A stretch of DNA of 64,000 nt from Eonycteris spelaea. Taxonomy: Eukaryota > Chordata > Mammalia > Chiroptera > Pteropodidae. The translations under genes were made by a program, and so were the position numbers. The first letter of the stretch is position 1. Each line of letters starts with the position of its first letter. Of the stretch, positions 24,651 through 36,270 are shown piece after piece. Location: NCBI GenBank assembly GCA_003508835.1, contig PUFA01000070.1, forward strand, positions 7,068,001 to 7,132,000. The letters run 5' to 3'. Below the pieces are notes generated by a model, which worked only from the letters and a program-made list of their open reading frames with translations, had not been told where the DNA came from and did no database searches.

Positions 24651-25019
24651 TATTAATAAATTAAAGTTATCATAACTAAAAAGAATTTAAGAATTTTTAA
24701 TCTTGTAAAACTATATAATTAATATAGATATAAATATAACATACAAATGTATTTTATATATTTGTATGTTGTAAAATATAAATGTGCTTAATAAATGAAA
24801 CATAAAAACATATTTATATGTTATAAAGAATGTTCACACACATATATGTATACACACACCTTGAAAATATTAAAGTCTTACAAGAAAGTTTAAAGCCCCA
24901 GTTTAAAAACCACACCCAATCTGAGAAAACTGCAGATCTTACCAAGTAATAGCTCGTGTGCCTTTTTTACCAAGAAATATCTCATGTGTTTTTTTTCTCT
25001 AGTACTTTTTCTCATGTCT
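24651..25019. other. No gene seen; AT-rich, with a perfect inverted repeat
   Basis: It contains 11-base arms AACATACAAAT (24,738-24,748) and ATTTGTATGTT (24,760-24,770) around an 11-base loop, then more AT-rich simple sequence. Confidence 0.7.
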
Positions 25020-26650
25020 GCATTAGATATATAGTATCATTTCTAAATGTGAATAGATCAGTATGAAATTTGCATTCTTCACCCAAAACATGTCTTACAT
25101 ATTATTACACAGCAGTCCATAGTTTCAACTTTTTTTTAACTGCCCAAAATATTCCATTATGGATGTACCATAATTCATACAATTTATTTAACAGTTTCCT
25201 TTTAATATTGTTTAAGTTCTTTCCATTTTCCTTTGGTTTTGCATTTCAGATAATACTGTGAAAATTCTTGGTCATGCCAATTTGTATACGTGTAGGAATT
25301 TCCAAAGTAGATATTTAGAAGTAAAATTATGGAAATTAGGAATGTCCAAAATTTTTTCAGAGAAATTATCCAGTTGCCTTGCAAAATTACAACATACATT
25401 TACACAATTGCTAGCAATGTAGAGAGTACTTGTTTCCCACACAGTTGTTAACACTTGGTAGTAAAGACTTTATATTTGTGCAATCTGATGTGTGGAAATG
25501 GGATCTCATTTTTTAATTTGCGTTTCTCAATTGCAAGTAAGTGGAACTGATCTTTTCATGTGTTGTCTTATTTTTCTCATCTAACTTTTACTGTTTATAC
25601 TTTATTTTATTTCTTAGATATTTATTGAATTTCTTTATATGTTTTATGCTGTTTTCTACCAGCTTGCCACTTTTTCTTTAACTTTGTGGAAATACTGTTA
25701 TTGACATGACCAAATGTAAAGATTTTTATTGTGTGTTTTCTTGTTGTGCTTTTAATAAAAAAAATAAATAAAATAAAATCTTCCTTTCTCTAAGGTAACA
25801 AAGCATTTTCCCTTTTTCTTGTAATATATTTTCATTTTTGTTGTTTGTTTTTGTTTTTATATAGTGGTCTTAAGTTCACTTGGAATACATTTTTTGTGCC
25901 TTTCAAAGGTAGGAATCCAAGCATTATTTTTCTGGGTGGATAGAATATTATCCCAAATCTACCTATTAACTGATCTGAAAAAACATTTTGGGTATATTAA
26001 ATTTCTATTTGTCCATTTCTGAATACTCCTATGTGTTCCATTAAATATCTCAATTTTTTGTCTTTTACATTTTTCAGGTATGTTTTGATATCTGATAGGA
26101 CATGTTATCATTCTTCAAAACTCTTTTGACTATTCTATATTTTTCATTTAAGTTTTGGATTGACTAACACGATGTTTCATGAAAAATCTGTTGAAAAATC
26201 TGTTTGGAAATTACTGTATCAATTTGAAGGATTATTTTGAAAATTAGTTTTAGAATATTGAGATTTCCCATCCATGAGCATGATATAGTTTTTTCATTTA
26301 TTCAGATATTTTTAGGTCTAGCTTTAAAGTTTATATTTTCTGCATAAAGTCTTTGCACATCATTCTTACAAGGTTTATTATCACTTTATGTTTTTGTTTT
26401 GAATAGAATATTTTCTATTTTCTAATCTGTTGCTATTTGTTAAAAATGATTTTTTACTTGATTTAGAATAAGATCACTCTACTGATGTATTTTAGTATTT
26501 CCATAATTTGTTAGTTAATTATGCTGGATTTTTCTACTTTGAGGATAATATTGTTCACCTAGAAGAATGCTTTTATATTTTTCTCTTCAATAAATAATTT
26601 CATGTTGTCTACATTGCAGAGTCAAATATCTTCAGACTGGTGTTTTTTTG
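25020..26650 (-). mobile_element. Long antisense L1 ORF2 to 3' end fragment, ancient
   Basis: The + strand follows the complement of L1 ORF2 for about 1.6 kb: 'attccattatggatgtacca', 'gcatttctcaattgcaagta' region, 'tgaatttctttatatgtttt', 'tccatttctgaatactccta', 'ttttgatatctgataggaca', 'attgagatttcccatccatg', 'agcatgatatagttttttca'. It is strongly diverged, with no intact frame. This is the longest LINE segment in the window. Confidence 0.85.
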
Positions 26651-26724
26651 TTCCGCACTTTATGAGATGCTTCAAAATTTGAAATGTAGTACTTTGGCAC
26701 ATTGATGGCGTGCCAAATGACAAA

Positions 26725-26925
26725 TTAAGTCTAGACTTCACTAATCACTAGCTGCATGATCTTGAGCAAGTTTTTATCTCCCTGTGTTGCAAGAAAAGTA
26801 ATAATACTTATTTCATAGGGTTGTGGTGAGGATTAAGTGAATGAATATATGAACAGTGCTTAAAACAGAGCCTGGCACATAGTAAATGCCATGTAAATGT
26901 TAGCTATTATTATTTCTGTTTTGAC
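26725..26925 (+). repeat. MIR SINE, well preserved
   Basis: Sense order: 'cactaatcactagctgcatg', 'atcttgagcaagtttttatc', 'cttatttcatagggttgtgg', 'tgaggattaagtgaatgaat', 'cagagcctggcacatagtaa'. Confidence 0.92.
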
Positions 26926-27914
26926 ATCAAATATGATGTTTAAGAGTTGATGCCCTTGGATATAGACACAAATATCTGGAATTTGGACCATTATGAAATA
27001 TAAGCAAGAAGAATGATTAGCATTAGACTTCAATAGTACCTGGAATAGAATGCATTGAAGTGCATGTATTGAATAGAGGGAATTGGGGTGGATCTAAAAG
27101 AGAAGAAGAAAAGGGCTCAATCTGTTTATTGAATATCAAATATATACTAGATTGATGCAATTATTGCTCATTACAACTGTTAAAGAACTGCAATATTACT
27201 TTTAAAGTGAAGGTAAACTAACTTTACCAAGGTTAGATATGAAGTTAGCACAATATTCAAGTTCTGGTTGCAGTTCTACACACTGAGTAAATCCTAGTCA
27301 CTTCTAGTAGCCTCACTGATTGCCCCAGAGATTTGTGAGTGTTTACTGTTTACTCCAGGGAAAACAGAGATGAAAAATCAGAGGTGTTCATCCTCTGAGC
27401 TCCTTGCAAACAGAATCTGAGTCGATCTCAAAATGCAGTGCCCAGAATAATGCAAGTGTCAAAACTATTTTTTTATATTGGTTGATAAGGAAACATGTTT
27501 GCGCCACTCAAACAGAAGATTCTCACATACTGAGCTACTAAAATATCTGTGTAAAATTTCCTTTCTGAAAGATTATCTCTGTGTAATTTTCATGTTGTAT
27601 AACAGTTTGTATTTTAAATTCTTCAGCTCTGTGTAGACAAGAAAGCTGTCAAAAACACAGGCATCACACAAGAAACTTTTTTCCAAGCTTAGAACTTGAG
27701 CCTTGCAGTTACATACAGATCTGCCTTAAATTTTAGAGAGTTCACTTCTACCTTTTTTTTTTTTTGGCAGAAAAACCATAGTTGCCTCTTTCTGAAAACT
27801 AATGGCTTATTAAAATTTGGGGGGAGAAAAGGAAGAGTAAGTAAATATAAAATATTGGGATGATAGTAAATAAAATTTTGGCAGCGATGTGCTATTTATT
27901 TATTTAATAATTAA
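26926..27914. other. No gene seen; unassigned DNA
   Basis: A poly(T) run lies at about 27,754-27,766. I recognise no exon or repeat. Confidence 0.55.
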
Positions 27915-28112
27915 ATTTCTGTAACATTTGTGGAGCACAAGAAACCACCGAGATTAGTATTTTCAGTTATTCTAACTTGACAAAGGAAGAAATTGAGTAC
28001 AGAGTTAGGTAGTTTCATCAAGGTCACTCAGCAGGTAAATGGCAGATGCAGTTCAAACCCAGAGGGATTGACTCCAGAATCGTTATTCCTAACCACTACG
28101 TTTGCTGCCTCA
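27915..28112 (-). repeat. MIR SINE
   Basis: Antisense MIR core: 'aggtcactcagcaggtaaat', 'ggcagatgcagttcaaaccc', 'agagggattgactccagaat', 'cctaaccactacgtttgctg'. Confidence 0.9.
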
Positions 28113-30544
28113 GGTGATAGTTAAAATGTCTTAATTACGTTTCATGTGTTACATTTAACACATAGAAGGATGTATCACACACACTATTTATTGATGCTAC
28201 ACTTCTTCCATAAGATTGACTAAAATTTCAGAGAAAAAATTATTCCGCTGTATGCCCACAGCAGACTGAGAGCAGATACGGTTAGCATATTAAATTGTAC
28301 TTTGAAGAGCTTCCATCTGAGCCTCTACTCTCACCTTCAACAATGCTCATTTAAAAAAAAATTAAGTTATTTATGCTTTTTGTTTGTTTGTTTTAATATT
28401 TTCAATGTACGGTCCAGCTACTGTGTTATTGCCCTGCATAACAGAGCTCCTTCAAAATGTGTATGTGCTGCTGCTTTTGTAAAAAAAGCATGGAGGAAAT
28501 TGAGTGAGCAGTCACTTGGCAGAATAAGTTATTTTAATGGACATCTCTTTACACTGAGCCTTTGCCATCTGTTTCACCCTCTAATTACAAATGCAGGAAG
28601 AATACAATTCACAGTTGTGTCTATAAAGGCAAATATAAGGGACTTAAATGCAGGTTTATATCACTGCATCTGTTCAGTGATTTTAAATCCAGGAGAAGCA
28701 AAAGGCAGGAAACTTTTCTTTCCCTTCTCGATAGAACTAGCATAGACAAGTAGGAATTCAGCGCACAGAGTTACAAGATTGGTTTATCTGGCCAGAAATA
28801 GAAAACTACTATATTAATTTTGATCTATTTTTTATTTTATATTCCATTTTTTCTCTGATTCCAATACTGGTACAGAAATTAGCATTTTTTAGATGTAGAA
28901 AATTCACACAATTTTTAACTACATAATGACAAATGTGACTCAGAAAGCAGGACCTTTGTCATTTAGATGTAATTAAATTTGTCAGGAGAAAAGGCAAAAG
29001 TGTTTCCTTACCTATTCATAATGTTTATTTGATAAAGCTCACAGACCTATGAGTGGATAAGAATCTTAAATCCTTGACATTTGGCAACTGAGTAATAATG
29101 CTTCCTTAGCCCGGTGCCTGAGGCTGGTTCATACTCTAACAAGAAAGAGATATTAAATAAAATAAGATTGCAAGTGCGTAACTGGGCCACTCACTTCACA
29201 TTTCGTAGGTTCAATTTATTATGGCAGTATTTTGTGTCTACGGTGGCTTAAATGTCTTTACTCCTTAATTATGACATCTACATTCTCTCGATACATCAAT
29301 TAGTCCCTGAAATGCAGAATTTGTTCATGCCCTTCACCAGCCCAGCTATTATCAATGTCAAATCAGTTAAAAATATACTAAACTACATAGAAATAATTTA
29401 AATGACCCAAGCCTGCACACACACTAACTAAGGCACTAGGATATCCCAATCTCTTTGGGACCACGAGAGCAATCTTATGGAACACTATGACTTATTTAGT
29501 GGCAGCCCCACTCACCAAGAAATAGCTTAAGTGTTGTCTGGGAGACTCTCTCTGAGTAAAACACAGAGAAGTATAGCAATTATACTTTTTTTCTACTATT
29601 ACATTAAAACTAAAACCCATAAAACCACAAAAGATTAGGGAAATAAGCTAAACTGAACAATAACTTGTGCCTGTAAACATGAATTTTAATTTGTCATCCT
29701 ATTAATGTCCTGACTGAATAGGAAAAAAGAGAAAACACAAAATTCTGTTTTTATCTAAATTTTCATAATTTTTTCTCTTTTTCTCATGCATATAAATGCA
29801 TCTTTCTTCTAAACCCCTCACATACAAGAGGGTCATACTTATAAGCTAATACTGTAGGGATCATTACCCCATGTTCTCCCACTATTGTCTAGAGTACTAA
29901 TACTCTGAAATGGAGACAGGAGTGGTACATTCATTCACCCTGTTAAAGTTAATAGCCTAATGATTTACAAGGCACATTTGAAGTCAACTGAAATTACTGT
30001 CTCATTAAACAATAAAAAGAGGGTTGAAAATATTATCCTCTAGCACTTTGAACTTGCATCTGCCCCATTACAGTTGCATTAATGGGGCTTCCAAAAAGTC
30101 AAATGCAGGTAGCTAACTGATACTCTTAAAAGAAGATATCGACCTTTAGTGTGCATAATATTAGTTAGATATGATGAAAAATCAACTGGGCACATTTCAT
30201 TTACTTGCAGAAAATTTATATACAATCATTTTTGTTTCCTTCTTCCAACTTTAGCTAAATTGGCATACCTACATAACTTCTTCACAATAAATGTAACCTG
30301 CTCATCCACCTTTAATTCACCACCTTAGCACCCGGTCTCCTTTCTCCACACACAAAGATCTCTGTCCCCAAAAAATCCACTAAGTGGCCTGGAAATAGAA
30401 GTATATTACTAGGGACTATACGGCAGAGAGCTCCCTCTCCTCGCACCCTGGAAATGTGCAACATAATGGATGACAATGAAGAAGCTTTCAAACCGTTTGA
30501 AGAGTCATGTCTATTAAATTTGTTGTGCTAGCTCTCATTTCATT
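28113..30544. other. No gene seen; complex, repeat-poor sequence
   Basis: Two parts (28,395-28,760 and 29,160-29,560) are complex and free of recognisable repeats, with homeodomain-type TAATTA cores. They could be conserved non-coding elements. An open run at 28,302-28,745 (about 148 codons, no ATG start at its 5' end) has no recognised domain. Confidence 0.5.
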
Positions 30545-31059
30545 CATGACATTTTTAAAGTATATATTAGATCATGTTACTATTCCATTTGAAATTTTGC
30601 AGTGGCTTCTCAGTGCAACCAAAAGAAACACCATACTATTAGGCTGTTTTCTCTGATTTCATCTCCTTCCATTCTTATCCTTTTCACTGAGCTCCAGTCA
30701 CATTGGCCTTTTGTCTGTACCCAAACATGTCAAGTTTTTTCCGTCTTGTGCCTTTACATTTATTGCTTCATCTGCTCATGCACTCTTAAGATTTTTGCAT
30801 TCTATCACCTTGTTACCATTCAACTGATATCTTAGAAAACCTTTAGCTAATAAATCTACATGTAAAGCAGCCCTCCAGTTACTATAATATTGTCCTATTT
30901 TATTTTTTTCATTACATGCCAATACCTAAAATGCCTTTTTCTTAGTTACATGTTTATTCTCTCTTTTGCTTGACTAGAGCATAACTCCTTAGGGTAGGGC
31001 CTCTGTCCTATTAATGTCAATAAGTACAATAGTGTCTGATACATAATGGGTGTTTAATA
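30545..31059 (+). repeat. L2 LINE, about 500 bp of the 3' end
   Basis: Sense L2 order over a long stretch: 'ttttgcagtggcttctcagt', 'gagctccagtcacattggcc', 'ttacatttattgcttcatct', 'ttgcttgactagagcataac', 'tagggcctctgtcctattaa', 'gtgtctgatacataatgggt'. It ends at a hAT MITE. Confidence 0.85.
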
Positions 31060-31202
31060 CAGTAGTCATTAGCACAAGTGCCCACTGAGCACTCAAAATA
31101 TGGCTGGTATAACTGAAGAACTGAATTATTTATTTATTTAATGTAATTAATTTAGATTTTAATAGCCACATGTGTTAGTAGCTATCAAAATGAACAGCAC
31201 AG
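31060..31202 (+). mobile_element. hAT-Charlie MITE, MER3-like, partial
   Basis: 'cactgagcactcaaaatatg', 'ctggtataactgaagaactg', 'aatagccacatgtgttagta', ending 'tgaacagcacag'. This matches the right part of a short non-autonomous hAT element whose consensus ends '...ggacagcgcag'. The first part of the consensus is absent. Confidence 0.7.
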
Positions 31203-32569
31203 TTCTTAATAACCAGTTCTAGCATTCCAAAACAAAACAACTTCTACCTTAGATGGTGCTGGAAATGCACAAGAAGGTTTTTCTCTATGGATATCTTTTT
31301 CTTCCCCCACAACTACATGACAACCATTGCCCTTTTTGTAGGAAATCATCAGTTCATAAATGTTACAATCTAGTGAGAATACACCCTAATCATTTTGATT
31401 AATGTTTGTGGACATTTTTAGACATGGCTTACAGCAAAATGGAAGAATAAAATGACATGGATCATGAATGCAGTAACTGCAAGCCAAAAAATGTTTTAAA
31501 ACAAAATGTAAACATTTTATGAACTTAAAATAATGAAAGTATATTCTACATGTACTAGAAATGAGGAAAGGAAAAAAAAAGGAAGAGATTGATAAGTGAG
31601 AGATGATACTTAGAACCCTTAAGAGTTCAGACCCTGATATAAGGTTTTAAGGGCATGGGGCCAGGATTTCAAATGCAATATTTGGCAAAGGAGCTTCACA
31701 AATCCCAGAGTCTGAAAAACCTCTATAAACTGTAGAAAAGGAACAGAATAAAATTTATTATGTTTCAGTAGAGTTTGTCATTAGTCTGGAGTCTTAAAAA
31801 AAACAACACCTACCCAACAGAAATCAATTTCCAGGCTCTCAGCACAGATTGGTAAGGATTACAGATTTGTACAACTATGCCCTATTAGCACCTCAAACTC
31901 ATAAATTAGCTTATACAATCAGATTTAAGATCACTGAAAATGTGAGATCCTGAAGAAAGACTTTTAATGGAGACTTAGAAAGCATACTCTATTGTTGAGG
32001 TCCTTGATACAGAAAATAGAAACTCCTTTATCTAGATTAATAAGAAAGAACCTCATTTCATGATGTTCCGAAAACAAAGAGCTCTTTCAGGCCAGGAAAA
32101 CAAGCTTGGTTGCTACATAGCATACAACTTGGAGAAACATACAACCACACCATAGGAACCGTCCGATGAAAAGCCCACATGCAACCAATGTCCACCATGT
32201 TACTAGAAGCACTAGAACTTGCACCACAATTGCCAGAACTATGATCTCTCCAGAACTTACCTCAGATTGCCCAGCTCTTGCCTTTCCAATATCACTTGTA
32301 CGCTTCTTCAAACGGAATCTAGCTTGTGAGGGGTGCCCCAGGTCTAAGAAGGCTAACAAATGTAGATTTTAGCTTTGTAGACTCTATAGTACAGAAAGGA
32401 AATCTAGGAGTAATGGCCGTAGGACATATTTGTAGCTAAGAATAAGTTCAAGGGTCAAGATGATGCCAATTTAATAAGCCAATTTTTAAAAACGCCTCAT
32501 ATCTGATCTTCCTAACAGGACCTCCATATTACAGATATATAGCATAAGATTATACAATATGTTTTAATA
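31203..32569. other. No gene seen; unassigned, includes one copy of a duplicated 100-bp segment
   Basis: 32,375-32,485 is a diverged copy of 35,384-35,495 in the same orientation. The minus-strand open frame at 32,087-32,359 (90 codons) has a hydrophobic stretch but no family signature and is probably chance. Confidence 0.5.
32375..32485 (+). repeat. Unnamed repeat A, copy 1
   Basis: Shares 'aataagttcaagggtcaaga' and 'tgatgccaattta' with 35,384-35,495, with small gaps and substitutions. I could not name the family. Confidence 0.75.
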
Positions 32570-32690
32570 ATTTTTGAACAATGTGAATTCCATTAGGACA
32601 GATCATTCTATGTGTTGATTCTTGATTCTCAGCACTGGCATAAAACACACACAGTATTTATTAAATAAATAAATTCTAAATAATCAATTA
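32570..32690 (+). repeat. L2 LINE 3' end
   Basis: 'ccattaggacagatcattct', 'gattctcagcactggcataa', 'cacacagtatttattaaata' follow the sense L2 terminus. Confidence 0.65.
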
Positions 32691-32699
32691 TAAAACACT

Positions 32700-33030
32700 G
32701 GAACTCAAGGGATTACAACTCCTTATTTTAACACAAACAGGAGAAAAAAGGGATTTATAATAATATATATTCCATGGTAGACTTAGGCATGACTCTGACT
32801 TTTTAGGAAAAGTGCTACGCAAGTTTATATTTTATGACAATCTAGCATTCCAAGTTGTTTCAGTATAGACTCCCAATAGGCATAAATATCGGAGCATCTT
32901 AAAGCAAAAGGGACTAATGAGTATTTTTTAAGGATAACTACTATTCTATGACATAAGTAACAGAGACTTAAAGAAGTAATATAGCAAATTATACCAGCCA
33001 TTTAAACTTAAATGCTGACTTTGGATTCAT
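32700..33030 (+). repeat. Unnamed repeat B, copy 1
   Basis: Aligns over about 330 bases with 57,910-58,248 in the same orientation. Shared phrases include 'gagaaaaaaggga' (variant), 'ggcataaatatcggagcatc' against 'ggcataaatactggggcatc', and 'ccagccatttaaac'. The family is not recognised. Confidence 0.8.
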
Positions 33031-33264
33031 GAAAGTCATTGATTATGTTTAAACCAGGAGAGCTCCCTCCTCTTCAACTTTGACCACCTTTAATTATTAG
33101 AATTCAAATTATAAAGGTTCTTAGAATTTCTGCAACCTAAAGTCATTTTTTATATTATAAAATAGGATTAGACTGTCAAGATCATTTATCTCTTTTACAT
33201 AGATAATAAGAGGATATTTAATCATTCTACATTATAAGGGAAAAGGTAAATTAATTTTTTAAAT
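33031..33264. other. Unassigned AT-rich DNA
   Basis: Nothing recognised between repeat B and the HAL1/L1 remnant. Confidence 0.5.
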
Positions 33265-35130
33265 GTGTAAGATAGACCTCCAGTTTCCAGTTATGAACAC
33301 ACGGATCTTGTAAGCCACTACTCTATCCAAACAACAATAGAAAGCTGAATTTACTGAAAAATCAATAATCCTTCTAGAATCCATGAGAGCGGTGAAAACA
33401 CAGAACAAACTGCTGTCCCCGGGATGGGAGAAACCCAGACGCAAATATAGAAAATAACTTTCCAGAGCCGAGATTCACGAGCTAAGACCACCAGGGGAAC
33501 TAGTGCGGGGTAGAAAAACCAGAACTGTAATTGACAAATTGCTGAAGATTCATGTGAAAAACTCTGAGAGCTAAAGACACTGAGGGGGTCCCCTGACAGG
33601 GAGGCACACAATTTTGCGAAACTTAACTCCAGGAATGCAACCAAGTTCTCATAGTATCTTGGAGAAAAGTGTCCTCATGTTTCTAGCAGGGGAGAGGAAA
33701 GGAATCATTTTGAAAAACTCCAGAGCACTCTGTTCTTCGTACAAGGCCTGATCTCAGGGAAATTAATTAACAAAAGACTAACCCGAGGCTTTATCAGAGC
33801 CCAACTCACCTGGGGGAAAGAAAATACCCAACTCCAGCCCACTCTAGCCATCTGCTTCCATCTAAGATGGAATAAAAGATTAAAAACACTGTGATGCTCA
33901 CAGTCTAGAGGCATAGGTTCACTAAAAGACTAAGTAAGACCTAAACACAGGGGTATAGAACTCTTCCCCTGCACTGACCCCACCTCACAACCACATTACT
34001 AAAGGTTGATTTACAGCATCTCCTTTAACCTAGTACATCATGTCTGGCTATAAAGAAAATGGTTACAAGGCATACCAAAAGGCCAAAACAAAACATACAA
34101 ACAAACAAAAAAAACCCACAATTCAAAAAGCCAGAGCGAGCATCAGAACCAGACAGGTAGGGATGTTGAAATTATCACCACTGAGTATTTGAAACAATTA
34201 TGATTTACATGCCAAGGGCTCTAATAGCTAAAAGAGCATGCAAAGTAGATGGTTAATGTAAGCAGAGAGATGAAAATCCTAAGAAAGAACTGAAAATAAA
34301 TGCTAGATATTAAAACAAAAACAACAATAACAACAACAACAAAACGTTGTGACAAAAATGAATGCCTTGGTAGACTCGATACAGCTGAGAAGAGAATCTC
34401 TGAATTTGAGAATATCTCAATAGAAACCTCCAAAACTAAAAAGCAAAAACTGGGGAGAAAAACAGAACAGAATATCCAAGGACTGTGGGACAATTTAAAA
34501 ATGTGTAACATACAGTTAATGGGAATACCAGGAGAAGAAAAAAGGGACTCGAAAAAATATTTGAAACAACAATGACTAGAAATTTCCCGAAATCGATGTC
34601 AGACACCAAACTGTAGATTCAGGAAGCTCAGAGAACAAGCAAAACAAACAAAACAAAACTCTAGTACACCTAGGCAATCATGTTTACAGAAATTACCAAG
34701 TATAGAAAATCAAAGATCAAGAAAAAAATTTTGAAATACGCCAGAGGGGGAAAGAACACCTTACCTAAACAGGAACAAAGATAAGAATGACATCCAAATT
34801 CTCTTCAGAAAGCATGAAGAAAGAAGAGAATGAAGTCAAATATTTAAAATGTTGAGAGAGTAAAAGAAACCACCAACTTAGAATTCTGCACTGTGAAATT
34901 ATTCTTCAGAAGTGAAATAGAAATAAAGACTTTCTCAATCAAAAATTGAAGGAATTTGTTGCCAGTAGACCTGCCTTTCAAAAATAAAAATAAAAATGTT
35001 AAAAGAAGTTCTTGAGAGAGAAGGAAGATAATATAGGCCAGAAGCTTGATCTAAATAGAGAAAGAAAGAGCATCAAAGAAAGATTAAATGAAACTAAAAC
35101 AAAAATTTTTATTTTTTAATCTTAATTGAT
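33265..35130 (+). mobile_element. HAL1/L1 remnant: 5' region, ORF1 and following UTR
   Basis: The left part (33,265-33,950) resembles an L1 5' region. Codons 34,300-34,575 still encode an L1 ORF1-like coiled-coil segment, with RLDTAEKRISEFEN, then LWDNLK and IQLMGIP, the order seen in ORF1p before its RNA-binding domain. Downstream, 'ttagaattctgcactgtgaa', 'gaaataaagactttctcaat' and 'gaatttgttgccagtagacc' match the HAL1/L1 trailing sequence. No ORF2-like sequence follows, which favours HAL1. The frame is broken, so it is not functional. Confidence 0.75.
34312..34343. repeat. (CAA)n run
   Basis: Imperfect CAA units inside the HAL1/L1 remnant. Confidence 0.85.
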
Positions 35131-35383
35131 CTAACAGACTCTCTCTTTTGCACTAAGAACCAAATAGAATAAAAGTAAAGATGAATGAATGAGCAGAGCA
35201 AACTCTATCACTCTAAAATGTATTGTATATTTCCAGCTAAATGGTAAAATGAATATCTGAATCTGCAAACCCAGCAGATACGCCAAATTTAAAGCTGAAG
35301 CGATCCTGTTGTTGACAATAATATGGGTCACTGGGACACCTGGGAAATGGAATAACTGGGTTGTCTGATCTGACAGGAAAGTA

Positions 35384-35495
35384 TTGCAGAGTTCTGTAGT
35401 GTTTCAGTGCCTCAGGCCACAGGACAAATTTGTAGCTGATATGAGAATAAGTTCAAGAGTCAAGATGATGCCAAATTATAAATTTTTATTCAATG
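35384..35495 (+). repeat. Unnamed repeat A, copy 2
   Basis: The phrases 'aggacaaatttgtagctgat' and 'gtcaagatgatgccaaatta' parallel 32,421-32,480. Similarity extends leftward more weakly to 35,384. Confidence 0.75.
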
Positions 35496-35599
35496 CTCCA
35501 CTGAAGCTATAAGAAAATAACAGTGATTTAAGCTTTTAATCTCTTTTCATTTTCTAATTTTAATGTCATAGAGATTTGATGATAAGCAGCAAAATAATT

Positions 35600-35665
35600 T
35601 TATATATATGTGTGTATATATATATATATACACATATACATATATATATGAGAGAGAGAGAGAGA
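35600..35665. repeat. (TA)n/(TG)n/(AG)n compound microsatellite
   Basis: TA and TG/CA alternation followed by a pure AG run at 35,650-35,665. Confidence 0.95.
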
Positions 35666-36129
35666 TAAAAATAGCAAAGAGTAAATGCCACACACTGCCT
35701 CTAAAAGAGTTTAAATCACATTTATGGATAACATCTGATCCTAAGAGATGATATTTAATTTTTCAAAGTCTTAGCAAGTAAATTTGATATTATTTGAAAT
35801 ATATGTGTTGTGGATTTTTCTTTTAAAAAGAAGTCAACATTCTTCTCATTATCTTTTTCTTTCCAAGCATTTTCTTTGTCTATCTCCACTTCAAATTTGG
35901 TCGAGTTGTTGTTTATACTTTGGAAGGAGAGGTACATATGTATTTCCACCTTTGTAAGGGTTACTTTTTATTTTTCCTTAACACACCAGATTTCATAGTT
36001 GTTTCATTGTGTCTATGTCATTTTTAAAACATTCTTTCTGAAATAAGATAAGGTAAAAATCAATAAATCAACCACTGTAGATAGATGGCTTACCAGACTT
36101 TAATTCCCAACACATTGATCACACAAATC

Positions 36130-36270
36130 CTTCTCTTTGTGTACTTAGTTTTTTATTATCATTCACTAGACCATGACTGTGAGTGCCCCCAGGCAAGAGA
36201 CATGTTTTATTCATCCTTGTTCTACTTGCAAGGCCCAGCACAATGATCGAGCAAATTAATGAATTAATTA
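36130..36270 (+). repeat. L2 LINE 3' end
   Basis: 'cactagaccatgactgtgag', 'caggcaagagacatgtttta', 'tcatccttgttctacttgc', 'aaggcccagcacaatgat' follow sense L2. Confidence 0.7.

Larger units (their letters stand above)
35131..36129. other. No gene seen; repeat A copy 2 and a dinucleotide tract
   Basis: It includes 35,384-35,495 (repeat A) and 35,600-35,665 (AT/AC/AG repeats). The overlapping open frames at 35,755-35,998 on both strands have no recognised product. Confidence 0.5.

Noticed and set aside
27145..27205. Possible mariner-type MADE1 MITE ('tagattgatgcaattattgc')
   Set aside because: Only the ends faintly resemble MADE1 and the palindromic arms do not pair well.
28302..28745. 147-codon open frame
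   Set aside because: Its listed start codon is TTG, not ATG; it includes A and T runs, has no splice context and no domain. Kept only as part of a possible conserved non-coding block.
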